From: Polydactylus sextarius
Taxonomy: Eukaryota > Chordata > Actinopteri > Polynemidae
Length of the DNA stretch: 64,000 nucleotides
NCBI GenBank assembly: GCA_016801845.1
Contig: CM028922.1
Location: 2,695,001-2,759,000 of the forward strand
Direction: 5' to 3'
In this document: piece by piece, positions 24,901-33,402 of the stretch
Layout: every line of letters starts with the position of its first letter
Position numbering within the stretch: the stretch's first letter is position 1
Made by a program: the position numbers and the translations under genes
The notes under the pieces: model-generated
Databases searched by the model: none
Told to the model about the DNA's origin: nothing
Seen by the model: the letters and a program-made list of their open reading frames with translations, nothing else

Positions 24901-26893
24901 GTATCAAATTAAAAAAACATTAACGCTAATTATGTATTTCATGTTTTGCTCTGCTCTTATCCATCCATCTGCTGTTTGCGCTGGCAGAAAATAATGGACT
25001 ACCTGAGAAGGAACGACAGCAGGTGGCTGAGCGGCTCTTACGGGTAATGTGTTCAGATCTGAGCATGCTAAACGTGCTTAACAGCAAGGACTTCCTTAAG
25101 TTGGCACAAACCCTTGTGGATACGGGTGCTCGTCATGGTGCCTACTCCACCCGTGATGCTTTTGGCAACATGAGTGCCTTGGCTCTGCGCCAGCTGCCTC
25201 GCATGTACAACCAAGTCAAAGTCAAGGTCACGTGTGCTCTCGGCTCCAACGCTTCACTAGGCATCGCCGTCACCTGCCACTCCCAGACATCTGGACCAGA
25301 TGCTTGCTACGTCCTCACGGCCTACCAGGTGGAGGGGTCGAGACTGAAGCGCTACGTTCTCGGTGTGAGGGAGGTTGAGTTGAGGGAGGGGCCTGAGCAG
25401 GTTCACCACTGGGTTCAGAACGTGCTGTCTGAGTTTGTGATGTCAGACATTCGCACCGTGTATGTGTCAGAGCCCAGGCTGTGGTCAGCAGGATTCACGG
25501 GCTCACCTCTGGGCAGCGGCGGCCGTGGAAGGATATGCTTGCGATGCGCCGGCTGCTCACTCGGCGCAGTTGTCCAGGCCGTCCTCGGGAAGCGCAGCCT
25601 CCAGGCTCGAGGTCTTCACGAGTTGGCCGAGCTCCTCTCAACCTGCAGAGATATTGCCTCCTCCACCACGCTGAATCTTCGTGAGGAACAGTTCACCAAC
25701 ACATCCACAAGCACAACCGAGGAAGGCACACAGGGCAGCACCACGCTTTGCCCCACTCCTCCATGCTGGGATCGCATGGCTGAAGCTCTCCTGCAGGTCC
25801 ACGCCCACTTTGAACAAATCTGTGAGGCTTACGGCCGCAGCAAGGCCACGGCTCCACTACTCCAAGGTCTCAACAAACATCTGCTGGGCACGTTGGCTTG
25901 TCTGTTGGCACCACTACGTCTCGCAGCTCTGGAGCTGAGCAGCCAGAGGAGACCAACTTTACAACAGGTGCTGCCTGTCTACCTGCGCTTGGAGAAGTTT
26001 TTCACATCCAAAGCAGGAGAGGCAGGAACTGGCACAGCTAGCAAACTCTGCCACTACTTTCTAGAAGCACTAAAGGAAAATTTCAAGGTATGGAACTGGT
26101 TTTGTTTCAAATCCAGGTTCATTATTATTATTTATTCAGACACAATATTCTGCAAAAGTCTTTCCTTAAACAAAAGAAGTGAAAGTTATGAAAAATAGTA
26201 TGCAGAAATTATTGAAAATAAGTAAACAAAGTAATTGATGATTGCAGTGACTACCAAAAAGTACAGACCTAGTAAAGGGAACATAGGCATGTGGTAATTT
26301 CACATAAATAACTGAAAGTCACTGGGTTGTTTCTTCGTCTCCAGGTGGAACGAGCTCACCAGGTAGCCATGGTCCTGGACCCACAGCTCAAGCTGCGTTC
26401 AGTGCCAGCCTACCAGCATGAAGACATAATCTCCCGTGCGTGTGAAATGGCTGCTGAAACCAGGGATGGAGGTATGACAGGTGGTGGAGGTTCAGGTAGT
26501 GAAGAGCGGGACACCGATGGCCCACCAACCCCTAAAATAAGTCGCGTAGAGGGAGCTGGAAGCAATGGCGGTACCTCAAGGGGCACATCCTCATCTTGTG
26601 CTTTATCTGGTAATGATGAGAGTCAGAGCCAAGTTAGACAAGAGATTTTTCAGTACCTGGCTGAACCTCTTACCCAAGGCACATCTGATCTCTACCAGTA
26701 CTGGAGCTCAGCAGTGGGTGAGAAGTTCCCCAGGCTCGCTCGCCTGGCGCTGTGGCTGCTTGCCGTGCCTGCTGTGGGCATACGCAGCGAGTGTGTGACT
26801 GTGTGCGAGCAGAGCCTGGCGATGAAGAGGAGGCAGCAGGTAACCGCTGAGGAAATGAACAAACTCATTTTCCTTCGCTCTAACATGGGCTAG
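6650..26893 (+). CDS. znf618: ZNF618-like zinc finger protein with hAT-derived C-terminus (whole gene span)
   Basis: Twelve constitutive exons join into an open frame of 894 codons; a 45-nt cassette would make it 909. The N-terminal exon carries the vertebrate ZNF618 motif PAEICVVIGG. Four C2H2 fingers follow, all C-x2-C-x12-H-x3-H, at about residues 91-111, 134-154, 191-211 and 271-291. A low-complexity linker leads to a long C-terminal half (about 350-894) related to hAT transposases, ending in a W/L-rich dimerisation-like segment. ZNF618 is a nuclear protein reported to work with UHRF2, a reader of 5-hydroxymethylcytosine, so a chromatin role is likely but not shown here. I recall human ZNF618 at about 950 residues, so the model may lack an upstream exon. 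Many internal exons are phase 1-1 multiples of three, allowing in-frame skipping. Family identity is very secure; exon edges come from GT/AG sites and frame. Confidence 0.93.
7543..7815. mobile_element. Tc1/mariner-like MITE
   Basis: The left end reads ggttgtcactttattagg then tacacc (7543-7566). The right end (7792-7815) is its imperfect inverse: ggtgtac, gataaacc, ggtaacc. 'CACTTTATTAGGTACACC' is a familiar terminal motif of fish Tc1-type non-autonomous elements. The 273-bp interior has no transposase frame. Target duplications were not resolved. Confidence 0.65.
8526..8978. repeat. Large imperfect inverted repeat (fold-back element)
   Basis: The left arm, about 8526-8705, is matched in reverse complement by about 8800-8978. 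Shared words in order include tgtttttg, gctcagat, agtgtct, a cattat/ttatga block, cacagag/tacagac, the exact 'aaagagtaagatcct', gaaac, and 'actcca/agtcca'. Arms of about 180 bp flank a spacer of about 95 bp. It is probably a degraded fold-back or MITE-type transposon; overlapping frames on both strands are by-products of the symmetry. Confidence 0.75.
9180..9257 (+). CDS. znf618: znf618 exon, zinc finger 1
   Basis: The acceptor cttcctgcag and donor gtaaga bound a 78-nt exon that enters and leaves at phase 1. It encodes one complete C2H2 finger (Cys 91 and 94, His 107 and 111) with the family-typical GKKYKYYNCFQTH core. Confidence 0.95.
9568..9612 (+). CDS. znf618: znf618 exon, linker between fingers 1 and 2 (45 nt)
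   Basis: Acceptor tttgcctttag, donor gtgagt, phase 1-1. It encodes fifteen residues of acidic, Pro/Gly-containing linker. Its small size and symmetric phase make it a possible alternatively spliced microexon. It is placed here because it keeps the frame and its splice sites are strong. Confidence 0.8.
9613..16585 (+). other. Largest znf618 intron (about 7 kb)
   Basis: AT-rich intron with scattered homopolymer tracts and no recognisable exon. A minus-strand open frame at 13718-13966 sits in a locally CpG-richer patch but matches nothing I know. The stretch just before the next exon is T-rich and ends in a normal polypyrimidine tract. Confidence 0.65.
16586..16675 (+). CDS. znf618: znf618 exon, zinc finger 2
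   Basis: 90 nt, phase 1-1, acceptor caatctgcag, donor gtaacc. It encodes FRYSCDICGKKYKYYSCF and the rest of finger 2 (Cys 134/137, His 150/154), with EHRDLHAVD as in ZNF618 relatives. The donor is followed at once by a T/ATT-rich low-complexity tract. Confidence 0.95.
17674..17754 (+). CDS. znf618: znf618 exon, acidic linker with KEEEPVEPYQKIGP
   Basis: 81 nt, phase 1-1, acceptor ctgcctcag, donor gtaaga. It encodes the linker between fingers 2 and 3. The motif LKEEEPVEPYQKIGP closely matches the equivalent human ZNF618 segment as I remember it, and LKEEE is a possible SUMO acceptor context. Confidence 0.92.
18295..18485 (+). mobile_element. Possible tRNA-derived SINE fragment
   Basis: This CpG-rich island in an AT-rich intron contains 'gcagagaccgcgggttcaac', which resembles the anticodon-to-T-arm part of a tRNA with a B-box (ggttcaacc). 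A non-tRNA body follows with 'aggtgggaagcctgcact'. No clear A-box or tail was found, so it would be a partial, old copy. Confidence 0.4.
18799..18888 (+). CDS. znf618: znf618 exon, zinc finger 3
   Basis: 90 nt, phase 1-1, acceptor gtctccag, donor gtgagc. It encodes TGSYVCEFCGKQYKYF and the rest of finger 3 (Cys 191/194, His 207/211), ending QEHVALHTPM. This is nearly the ZNF618 family sequence. Confidence 0.95.
19103..19180 (+). CDS. znf618: znf618 exon, Ser-rich linker
   Basis: 78 nt, phase 1-1, acceptor tcgctgcag, donor gtaaga, only 214 bases after the previous exon. It encodes a poorly conserved Ser/Lys/Gln linker (VQECSSMDINKFGHSQSG). Support is frame and splice sites rather than strong similarity. 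Confidence 0.8.
20348..20425 (+). CDS. znf618: znf618 exon, NSSQNSS linker
   Basis: 78 nt, phase 1-1, acceptor ttaccaacag, donor gtgagc. It encodes TPFRRKMESAIQSS followed by DTNSSQNSS, which parallels the segment just before finger 4 in mammalian ZNF618. Confidence 0.9.
20426..22523 (+). other. znf618 intron upstream of the cassette exon
   Basis: AT-rich intron with a long poly-T tract at about 20926-20949 and a degenerate repeat at about 21349-21625. I see no other exon in it. Confidence 0.6.
21349..21625 (+). mobile_element. Degenerate non-autonomous DNA transposon (hAT-like)
   Basis: It begins with 'agagcccaaccagctaatca', then 'ggctgatttaattggctgat', and ends near 'cggtatcagtcaggcacta'. 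This resembles fish elements starting 'agagcccgaccgattaatcgg'. The internal sequence is heavily mutated and target duplications are not evident. Confidence 0.4.
22524..22568 (+). CDS. znf618: znf618 probable cassette microexon (45 nt)
   Basis: Strong acceptor (cccgtccacag) and donor (gtaagt) bound 15 in-frame codons, TPSPLVATSFSTTQ after a split Gly, phase 1-1. Skipping it joins NSS directly to EPYTC, the arrangement I recall in mammals. Including it changes the junction Glu to Lys and adds a Ser/Thr-rich insert just before finger 4. It therefore reads as an optional exon. A CTCF-like motif lies within it on the minus strand. Confidence 0.65.
22531..22549 (-). promoter_or_regulatory. CTCF-like motif inside the cassette exon
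   Basis: The minus strand reads GTGGCCACCAGAGGGCTC. This matches the core consensus CCASYAGRKGGC exactly and extends 5' as expected (TGGCC). Binding is not shown. Confidence 0.5.
23286..23363 (+). CDS. znf618: znf618 exon, zinc finger 4
   Basis: 78 nt, phase 1-1, acceptor ttttttag, donor gtgagt. It encodes EPYTCGACGIQFQFYNNL and the rest of finger 4 (Cys 271/274, His 287/291), ending EHMQSHA. It is nearly identical to the ZNF618 family finger. Confidence 0.95.
24385..24543 (+). CDS. znf618: znf618 exon, disordered linker before the hAT region
   Basis: 159 nt, phase 1-1, acceptor ttatctcctcag, donor gtaagt. It encodes ADNENHTKGDSPKTSS and a Gln/Ser-rich stretch, matching the ADNENN start of the human linker and then diverging. 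It is probably unstructured. Confidence 0.9.
24988..26087 (+). CDS. znf618: znf618 large exon, hAT-derived domain part 1
   Basis: 1,100 nt, acceptor cgctggcag, donor gtatgg, ending on a complete codon. It encodes about residues 346-712. Conserved blocks include PEKERQ, ERLLRVMCSDL, FLKLAQTLVDTGAR, LPRMYNQVKVKVTCALGSNA, HHWVQNVLSEFVMS and CHYFLEALKENFK. The layout follows the RNase-H-like region of hAT transposases; I see no evidence of retained catalytic activity, and the family is regarded as domesticated. GC is higher than in the flanking introns. Confidence 0.95.
26345..26893 (+). CDS. znf618: znf618 last coding exon, hAT C-terminal dimerisation-like region
   Basis: The acceptor cgtctccag precedes a 549-nt coding part ending in TAG. 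It begins VERAHQVAMVLDPQLKLR, has a Gly/Ser-rich acidic insert (about 745-795) with a PKISR basic patch, then YQYWSSAVGEKFPRLARLAL and LLAVPAVG. That last segment is the hAT dimerisation signature, about residues 829-866. It ends NKLIFLRSNMG, against NKLMFLKSNML in human as I recall. Confidence 0.95.
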   Translation: MERAHQVAMVLDPQLKLRSVPAYQHEDIISRACEMAAETRDGGMTGGGGSGSEERDTDGPPTPKISRVEGAGSNGGTSRGTSSSCALSGNDESQSQVRQEIFQYLAEPLTQGTSDLYQYWSSAVGEKFPRLARLALWLLAVPAVGIRSECVTVCEQSLAMKRRQQVTAEEMNKLIFLRSNMG

Positions 26894-27469
26894 AAGAAAA
26901 ACCCAACCAACCCTAATCAACCAAACTTTCACCTCCAATGAATGACTCAAGACTATTATTTATATACTGTAGGTTTAGACCAACTGTAAACTTCAATGTG
27001 TATGGACATCAAATACTTCTCAAGACAGATATTTACAGGAAAACTCACATTGTATAGGTTGCAAACACATAAAACGGCTTATTACATATTTTATATGGAG
27101 AAAAGACTGTTGAAAAGTACTGTGGACAAAATGTAGGGGTGGAACGTTAAGTCTCAAAAGATTGTCCTCTTTGGTACGCCGCCCTCGGTTTGGGATGCAC
27201 ATGTAAGCAGGATAAGTTTCAGTCTTCTCTTGGCCAGTGATTTGAAATACTCCAGCCTAACAACTAAACTGCTAGCAGGCTATAATGCTGTTATTCTCAC
27301 TGGATGGCAACATTTTCAGGTAAAATCAGCTTTCACTGCTTGAAACTACTGTCATAGACCTCTGAAAACAATTAAACTACATAGTCAATGTTGTTAAAGA
27401 TGGATATAACTGTAAATACTGTAGCATTTACAGTTTGTTGTAGAAATATCATTTTCATTGGTGTGTGAC

Positions 27470-27475
27470 AATAAA
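27470..27475 (+). terminator. Proximal poly(A) signal AATAAA
   Basis: Canonical hexamer 577 bases after the znf618 stop, preceded by 'ttggtgtgtgac'. A second hexamer occurs near 27677. It is a candidate short 3' UTR end. Confidence 0.45.
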
Positions 27476-29963
27476 CAAATCAAGTGGTGAATCTTCACTG
27501 CCACATTGTACCTCTGACAATTAAGCATACTAGGTTCAGATTTACTGTTATGTACCTCTGAAAATGATATGTTTCAATATATTCAGCCATGGGAGATGAA
27601 CAGATAATTTGAAGTGTAGCTGCAGATCATTTGCATGCATCCCACTGCATGCATTCTTTAAACTGAAAGGTAGGAAAATAAAAAGCTGACCAAACATAAC
27701 TCCAATATGATGCCTTTCCTCCTTGTTTATGTTACAAACTGTAAAGAAAAGTGAACTAATGGATTGTTTTCTCTCTAAAGTTGAAAAGGTGAAACATTCT
27801 AAAGCGGCCTTATGCTGCTAGATACGCAAGTCAAACTGCTTGACTTGCACAAAAGGCCGACGTTGTGAGGTTAAATTGAATAAGCTTGAGTTCTTTACAG
27901 ATATTCATTTGTACATGAACAAAGAAGGCAGCATTATATCAGAACCTGTTTGTGGTCAGTGTTCACACTGATTTCATTCAGCCTTACTATACTTACTATA
28001 TTAGCTGGATTGCACCAACAAGACGTTTAAGAAACATGCTGAATAAATAAATCTTATATTTTCCTTTTTAATACTTGATGGTACAACCCAGCCTCGCATG
28101 TCAGTAAATATACAACAAATAGCATCTAGAGGCCATTTTGTCTGGCTTGATGATAGTACCCAGCGTTGGTAATTCAGGAATGCCACATCGGTCAGCTCTG
28201 TGAAAAGACACACCTCCATTAATACACATCCTTCTGATGTTTTGCCTGTGCATTGCCCTCGGATAAACAGCAGTAATGTTAATAGCCGACAGTTTGTTAA
28301 GCTTGTAGGCAAGGATTTCATTCATATTTTCATAAATCCTTGTGTGGTTACCCACTGTGTATATGTGTATGTCTGTGTACGTGTGTTTGTTTGTTTTTCA
28401 AAGCTCAATCAGAAAACTTTTCCAGAAAACTTTATTTATTTTTCTTTCCTCATATGTCATTCTAATATAAACATTGTCTTCCTTACGTGAGCTACAGATT
28501 ACAATTTTTTTAGGGCAATAAGCTTTATCATAGGGCATAGTTTGTGACTTTCTCTATTAAAATAACTGCTTTCATGAGCGCTCCTACAGATTATTATTAA
28601 CAATAAATTATTTTTTTTTCTTTGTGAAATCAACGGGATTTTCTCAGGAATGAGTGCATCCAAGAAGGCACCGCCACTTTTTCCTCACTGAACCTAAAAC
28701 ACACCAAACTGTGACCTCAATGCCGAGGTATGTACTGAACCGTGACTTTTGTGAAACGTTCCACCCCAAATGCAGTTAGTGCCATTCGCAACAAACGGGG
28801 GAAATATATATTTAAAAAAAAAAAAAAAAGGATCACTGAGGGTTTATTTCTTTCAGGATGAAACAGATTCTGCCAGTACATTCACTACAGTCAACACATG
28901 CATACTAATGAAGTCAAGTTATTTATTTTTTTATGGATTCTAGAATACATTTACGTGAGCTAATACCTCCTAAAATGACTTGGATGAATGGAAGTTATAC
29001 TGTAAAAAATGTTTGTTGCCTCTGGTACTAATTAAGTCAAATACTAGTTTGTCATTTGTGTTTTTTGGGCCTTAAGTCTGTTTCATGCGATCACTTTAAA
29101 CCCTTCAGTCGGAGCCAGCGTCATGCCTTTATATTGCTATTCAATGGCCTTTGTTTCACCATCGTTTTCTAAAGCTTGTATGTTTTTTTTTTTTTTTTTT
29201 TTTCTTCACTCCTGTAGTCTCACAGAGACTTATAGGCTGATAGTTGGAAACAGTGTGCTCTAGTGGTCAAATGTGGACTTTTTAAAATCGTGGGTAACTG
29301 TGGTATTTGACAAGTGCTTTATTCCCATGTTCCCAAGTTTTAAAAAGATTGAATTAATTGAGCGGGTATCTTTTTTACACTTATCACTCAGTTCATAAAT
29401 CAGGTCAGGAATCATTTTAACAACAACACACCCAAGCACAAGTATATAAACTGTATAAACTGTGTACTGAAATGACTCAGTTGTAGATTATAAATCACAT
29501 TTCCAGGTCTTCATAGGGGTTTTATGGGAACTGGCAAATATATCAATACTGATTTTGTGACATAAGATCCTCATTTCGATTCTTCTTATAATATTTGTGG
29601 TGCAGTGTGGATATTGTATTTTCATCCAACAGGCTGCAGTGCAGGTCAATGATTTGACAGCTTCACATAAATTAACAGGGAATGTCTGTACCTGCTTTTT
29701 TTCCTCACAGAAACTGTACAAGCATCTAAAAATATCCTCACATTATCAACAAGAACAACAAAAAAAATATCTTAAAACGATATGTCTTTGTCACCCAGGT
29801 CGTAGTACAACTCAAGGAATAGTCACATCTGTCCAGGGATTCATCTCTCAGTCTCCCATATATTTCACTTGAAGCCTGTGTGGTGAACAGATTTCCACAT
29901 CCATTTCCTGTTACTCTTGACCGTTTTCAACTTTGACCTTGCAGATGTGCATGGTCAGCCAAA

Positions 29964-30010
29964 AAAACAAAAAACAAAAACAAAAAACAAACACACACAC
30001 ACACACACAA
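29964..30010. repeat. A-rich / (CA)n simple repeat
   Basis: Runs of A5-7C units pass into about nine CA units. Confidence 0.85.
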
Positions 30011-30934
30011 AAACTGATGCACTGTTCTCAAATGGAAAGTCACTGTTGTAACGCTGTGTCAACATAATTCGTTTAGCCGATGTCACACTGACAGACGACT
30101 TCACCCTCATGGACTGTTTACAGTTTATAATCGTTCTGATCCGTGTTTATTCATCACCGACTCTTTCTGAGACTGAGGCTGAGAACAGTTCTGTTCAAAC
30201 TGAGACTGATGTGACTGTAACGGTCGTAAGAGCACAGGAAGTAGGAAGTAAGTGCACTGCACACAGGAAATTAAAGGGCATCTGAGAGAAGGGGACAGAT
30301 CACTGTCTCACTAAAATGAGACTTTTTTTCATCCTCTTAAATACAGATGTGTGGGTTTTCATTTATATGATACAATTTGTCAATTTTTATTAGAAATGCA
30401 TATAAGGTTTTAAATTGTCAGTCAGTCTGTTGGGAATGGCTCTGCGTTGCAGTTTGAGAACCACCTAAGATGTTTTCTAATAGACTGTGGCCCTCTTTAC
30501 CTTCATTAACAGCTTTGATTTATAAATGTTTTTTTTTCTATCCTTAAAAGAAAAAAAAAAGTCAGATCTGTTTTTTCTGTTTTTATATTTTACAAGTTCT
30601 CATAAGGAATCATTATGTCTGGGTTGGTTTTGTTATGTAACACTCTGTTTTTCCTCTGTCTTCGTAAGGCACGGGGGTCAAATGGCTTGATTCAGTGTAA
30701 TCCAGACTTGTATCATTGCATTGTGGTAATTTGCATTCCAGAAATCAAACTGTATACTGCTGTTTTCAAACTGATTATGTCACACATTTATATTTTGGTA
30801 GAAAAAAAAAAGAAAAGAAAAAGAAAATTACTGTAAATTATATTTTAAATTTAATTTTTTAAGTAACAATCCAATGTTTTACCTCAGTATTCAGAAGGTA
30901 ATGTTGTAATTTAGTGATTGGAAATCAGTTGATC

Positions 30935-30937
30935 ATA

Positions 30938-30982
<45 letters not shown>
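30935..30982. repeat. (CA)n followed by poly-A tract
   Basis: About eight AC units, then some thirty consecutive A residues. It may be a retroposon tail, but no element body was recognised upstream. Confidence 0.85.
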
Positions 30983-30984
<2 letters not shown>

Positions 30985-31496
30985 GAAAAGAAAAGAAAAA
31001 AAGAGAAGACATTAGCTTTGGTCAAAGGAATAGTCGAAATACTGTACTGGTGGTTTGTGGTTTAAGCAGCAATCCTCGATTGAACTGATGATGAAGGGAT
31101 TTTTCTTACAGTTTTTAAATAAGTATTTTAAATAGTATATGCTCTGGGACAAAATGCCATTGTTGACGTAATGATGTCAACATGATTTTACTTAGAAATA
31201 ACATTCTTTTTGTTGATTAAATGAGAATTATATCTAAGATATGCATGCTTTTAATAAGAGTACTGATATATAAAGTTATAAGCCAGTGTTTCTCATCAGA
31301 TGGAAGTGAATCATCTTGGCTCTGAGTAGACGTTACCTTAAGACACTCATCAAGAGTATGAGAAGGAACCTGGTGTGAGTTTGAACCTTTCCAGGTGGAG
31401 GAGTTGATGCTGATCGTGGTTTGGTGTTAATGGGCTGACATCATCCCATTTTCAGTGGATGTATTATGTAAATACAAGAGAACTGCTGTTTTTATG

Positions 31497-31511
31497 CCAC
31501 AAGGGGGCGCC
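31497..31511 (+). promoter_or_regulatory. CTCF-like motif
   Basis: CCACAAGGGGGCGCC differs from the CTCF core CCASYAGRKGGCRSY at one position. It lies near the 3' end of the znf618 transcription unit. Prediction only. Confidence 0.5.
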
Positions 31512-32082
31512 TTCATTTCAGAGATACAGTAGGGAGCACCAATAACATTATACCTCTTTTTTCTACAGTAGCATTTCAAAAGGTTTTGATATAATAGAAA
31601 CTCAACTTAGATACTGTTATTAGAAAAAAAACTGAAATCAGCTGTAAGTTTTATTTTGTTTCAGGATTTTAACTTATTCAGATAATAAAAGTTCAATTGT
31701 AAAATATGGTATAAGGATGCTAACATGGAGAATCTGTTTTAACTATGGATTATAGTCTGTATTATCAATTCAGGTTAAGAAACTAGTGTTGCTTTCATCC
31801 TATTTTAAAGGCATTTCTTCCTTTTATACTCTGCTAAAATGCAAAAAAATGTGTTTGATTCTATTCATTTTGTCTTTTTTATCGCACTTTGGCAGCGGAT
31901 TCCTGTGTAGAATTAGATCTGAGTTATCTTATTAGTATGCCTAATTTATACTTTTGTAGCAACACTATTTTTATATAATGGCAAAGAAAGGGTTCAGTGT
32001 CTTTTTTTTTTTCCTGTGTCATATATGACAGCGCTGTTCAATGTTTCTTGAATACATTACCCACTGTAGTATGTGATGTGTG

Positions 32083-32088
32083 AATAAA
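32083..32088 (+). terminator. Distal znf618 poly(A) signal
   Basis: AATAAA, followed within 20-80 bases by GT-rich sequence (cttgtgtac, then gtgtgagtgtgtgtgtg). This is the classic arrangement of cleavage signal and downstream element, and the strongest 3' end signal between the two genes. Confidence 0.55.
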
Positions 32089-32521
32089 CTCCAAATCTGT
32101 CAAACTCTTGTGTACATGTAGTTGAAGAAGTAGCAGCGGCCTGTGTGAGTGTGTGTGTGTTGATGGAAGAGAGGATGCTGAAGAACCTGGAAAGTATTTG
32201 AGTGTCAAGAAATCTTTATTCCTGTTTGAGTGTGTGTGTGTGGAGCGAGTTGAAGTTAAAAAGCTTTGTTACCTTTGCCCTGTATTTCAGATGGAAGTCG
32301 TACATTTTCAGTCCATGGGTGAAGTAAAATGTTTAGAAAAGCTGCTCCTGTATTTCTGAATCATGGTAACTTGATAAGATATTTGACTGCCTTCATGTAA
32401 AATGAAGTTGCTTATTTTCAGTATGAATGAGGACTCCCGCCTGGAGACCAAGTAGAGGTTTCCACAGTGGCTGAGAGGGAAAGACTGAGGGCCTCAAACA
32501 CATGTAGAGGGGAAGAGGCCT

Positions 32522-32529
32522 TATATAAG
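32522..32529 (+). promoter_or_regulatory. TATA-like box upstream of the CTG repeat
   Basis: TATATAAG inside the palindrome CCTTATATAAGG, in a locally G-rich context. A start site would fall near 32550, about 200 bases before the ATG of the poly-Leu micro-ORF. Only the motif is seen; a transcript is not shown. Confidence 0.35.
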
Positions 32530-32753
32530 GGCAGAGCGATTGAAGACTCGCACATGGGGAGTGAATATACAGAGGCTGCTTAGAGGTGCGTGCAAGGGTT
32601 CCCCAGGGACAAGGGATAGGGCAAAAAAAAAAAAAATAAGCGACTGAGACAGAAAGAAGGAAATAGTGAGCAAGTGTTCATCACAGCCCGCTGTCTTTCT
32701 TCCTTCTCTTGCACCCGGGTCACTCAGCCCCCAAGGTGCAGCCGTCTGCAGTC

Positions 32754-32879
32754 ATGCAGAAACACCCGCACTCGTCTCCTCTGTTGCCCCCGACGCAAGG
32801 GCTGCTGCTGCTGCTGCTGCTGCTGCCGCTGCTGCTGCTGCCGCTGCTGCTGCTGCTGCTGCTGCCTACCAAAGCCTAA
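32754..32879 (+). CDS. Possible poly-leucine micro-ORF (41 codons)
   Basis: This ATG frame (G at -3) encodes a 16-residue polar lead (MQKHPHSSPLLPPTQG), then nineteen Leu in three blocks of 8, 4 and 7 separated by single Pro, then PTKA and a stop. The Leu codons are all CTG from the interrupted repeat. The product would be very hydrophobic, like a signal peptide or a single membrane span. The frame may simply reflect a CTG repeat with a chance ATG; the other two frames read poly-Ala and poly-Cys. No family is recognised. Confidence 0.25.
   Translation: MQKHPHSSPLLPPTQGLLLLLLLLPLLLLPLLLLLLLPTKA
32801..32866. repeat. Interrupted (GCT)n / (CTG)n trinucleotide repeat
   Basis: The structure is (GCT)8 GCC (GCT)4 GCC (GCT)7 GCC, 66 bases. 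The T-to-C interruptions fall at units 9, 14 and 22. Confidence 0.95.
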
Positions 32880-32951
32880 TTTGCAGCACATGCGCCCAAG
32901 TTGGCCTCACCCCCCACTCTTCCTCCACTGCCCCAGCAGCCCCCTCAGTCA

Positions 32952-32977
32952 CCACACACACACACACACACACACAC
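32952..32977. repeat. (CA)n microsatellite
   Basis: About a dozen CA units in a C-rich surround, 85 bases after the CTG repeat. Confidence 0.9.
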
Positions 32978-33386
32978 TCGCACTACAACAACCGAAGGTG
33001 ACGTTTTTCCACAAGCTATTACTACAGCGAGATCCAAAGTTTGTTTTCACTTGTGGCACCAAGTGTTTGCGAGCCAGCCCTCAATTTTACTCATTTAGGA
33101 AAGTAAAATGTGGGGAAAACAACTCACCCACTGGACAATTGCTTCCGTTTCGTTCTGTTACACAGATCTGAGCAGTTTCAGATCAGCTCTTTCTTAAAAA
33201 GAGCAAAGAGCAGCATGTGTATGTGCATTATTAATAAAAGCAGAAAATAACCTATAGCTATATTCTTTTTATTGAGATTCCTTTGCTCAAGTTTAAACCA
33301 TGTTACTATACTCTGACAACACTTCATTGAGACTGATACCTGCAGCAGCTGGATATAAAGGGGTTTCCCTCTATGTATCAGTATGA

Positions 33387-33402
33387 ACACTAGGTGGCAG
33401 TG
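33387..33402 (+). promoter_or_regulatory. CTCF-like motif
   Basis: ACACTAGGTGGCAGTG matches CCASYAGRKGGCRS at all but the first base, in the same orientation as the motif at 31497. Prediction only. Confidence 0.45.

Larger units (their letters stand above)
26894..32105 (+). other. Probable long znf618 3' UTR
   Basis: AT-rich, without exons or strong splice sites that I noticed, lying between the stop codon and a well-formed poly(A) site. Earlier AATAAA motifs (first at 27470) could give shorter 3' ends. ATTTA-type words and several A/T tracts are present. The continuous-UTR reading is an inference from the distal signal and the absence of another gene. Confidence 0.5.

Noticed and set aside
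25462..25938. Overlapping short frames in the big znf618 exon
   Set aside because: They are shadows of the GC-richer coding exon in other frames.
32519..32530. CCTTATATAAGG as an SRF CArG box
   Set aside because: The A/T core is eight bases, not the six needed for CC(A/T)6GG; a TATA reading is simpler.
32666..33001. Poly-alanine frame over the same repeat
   Set aside because: It starts with GTG rather than ATG and simply reads the repeat as Ala. Kept only as a comment on the interruptions.
32674..33171. 165-codon frame with a poly-cysteine run
   Set aside because: It is the third frame of the CTG repeat, with no plausible family; it begins without an informative start context.
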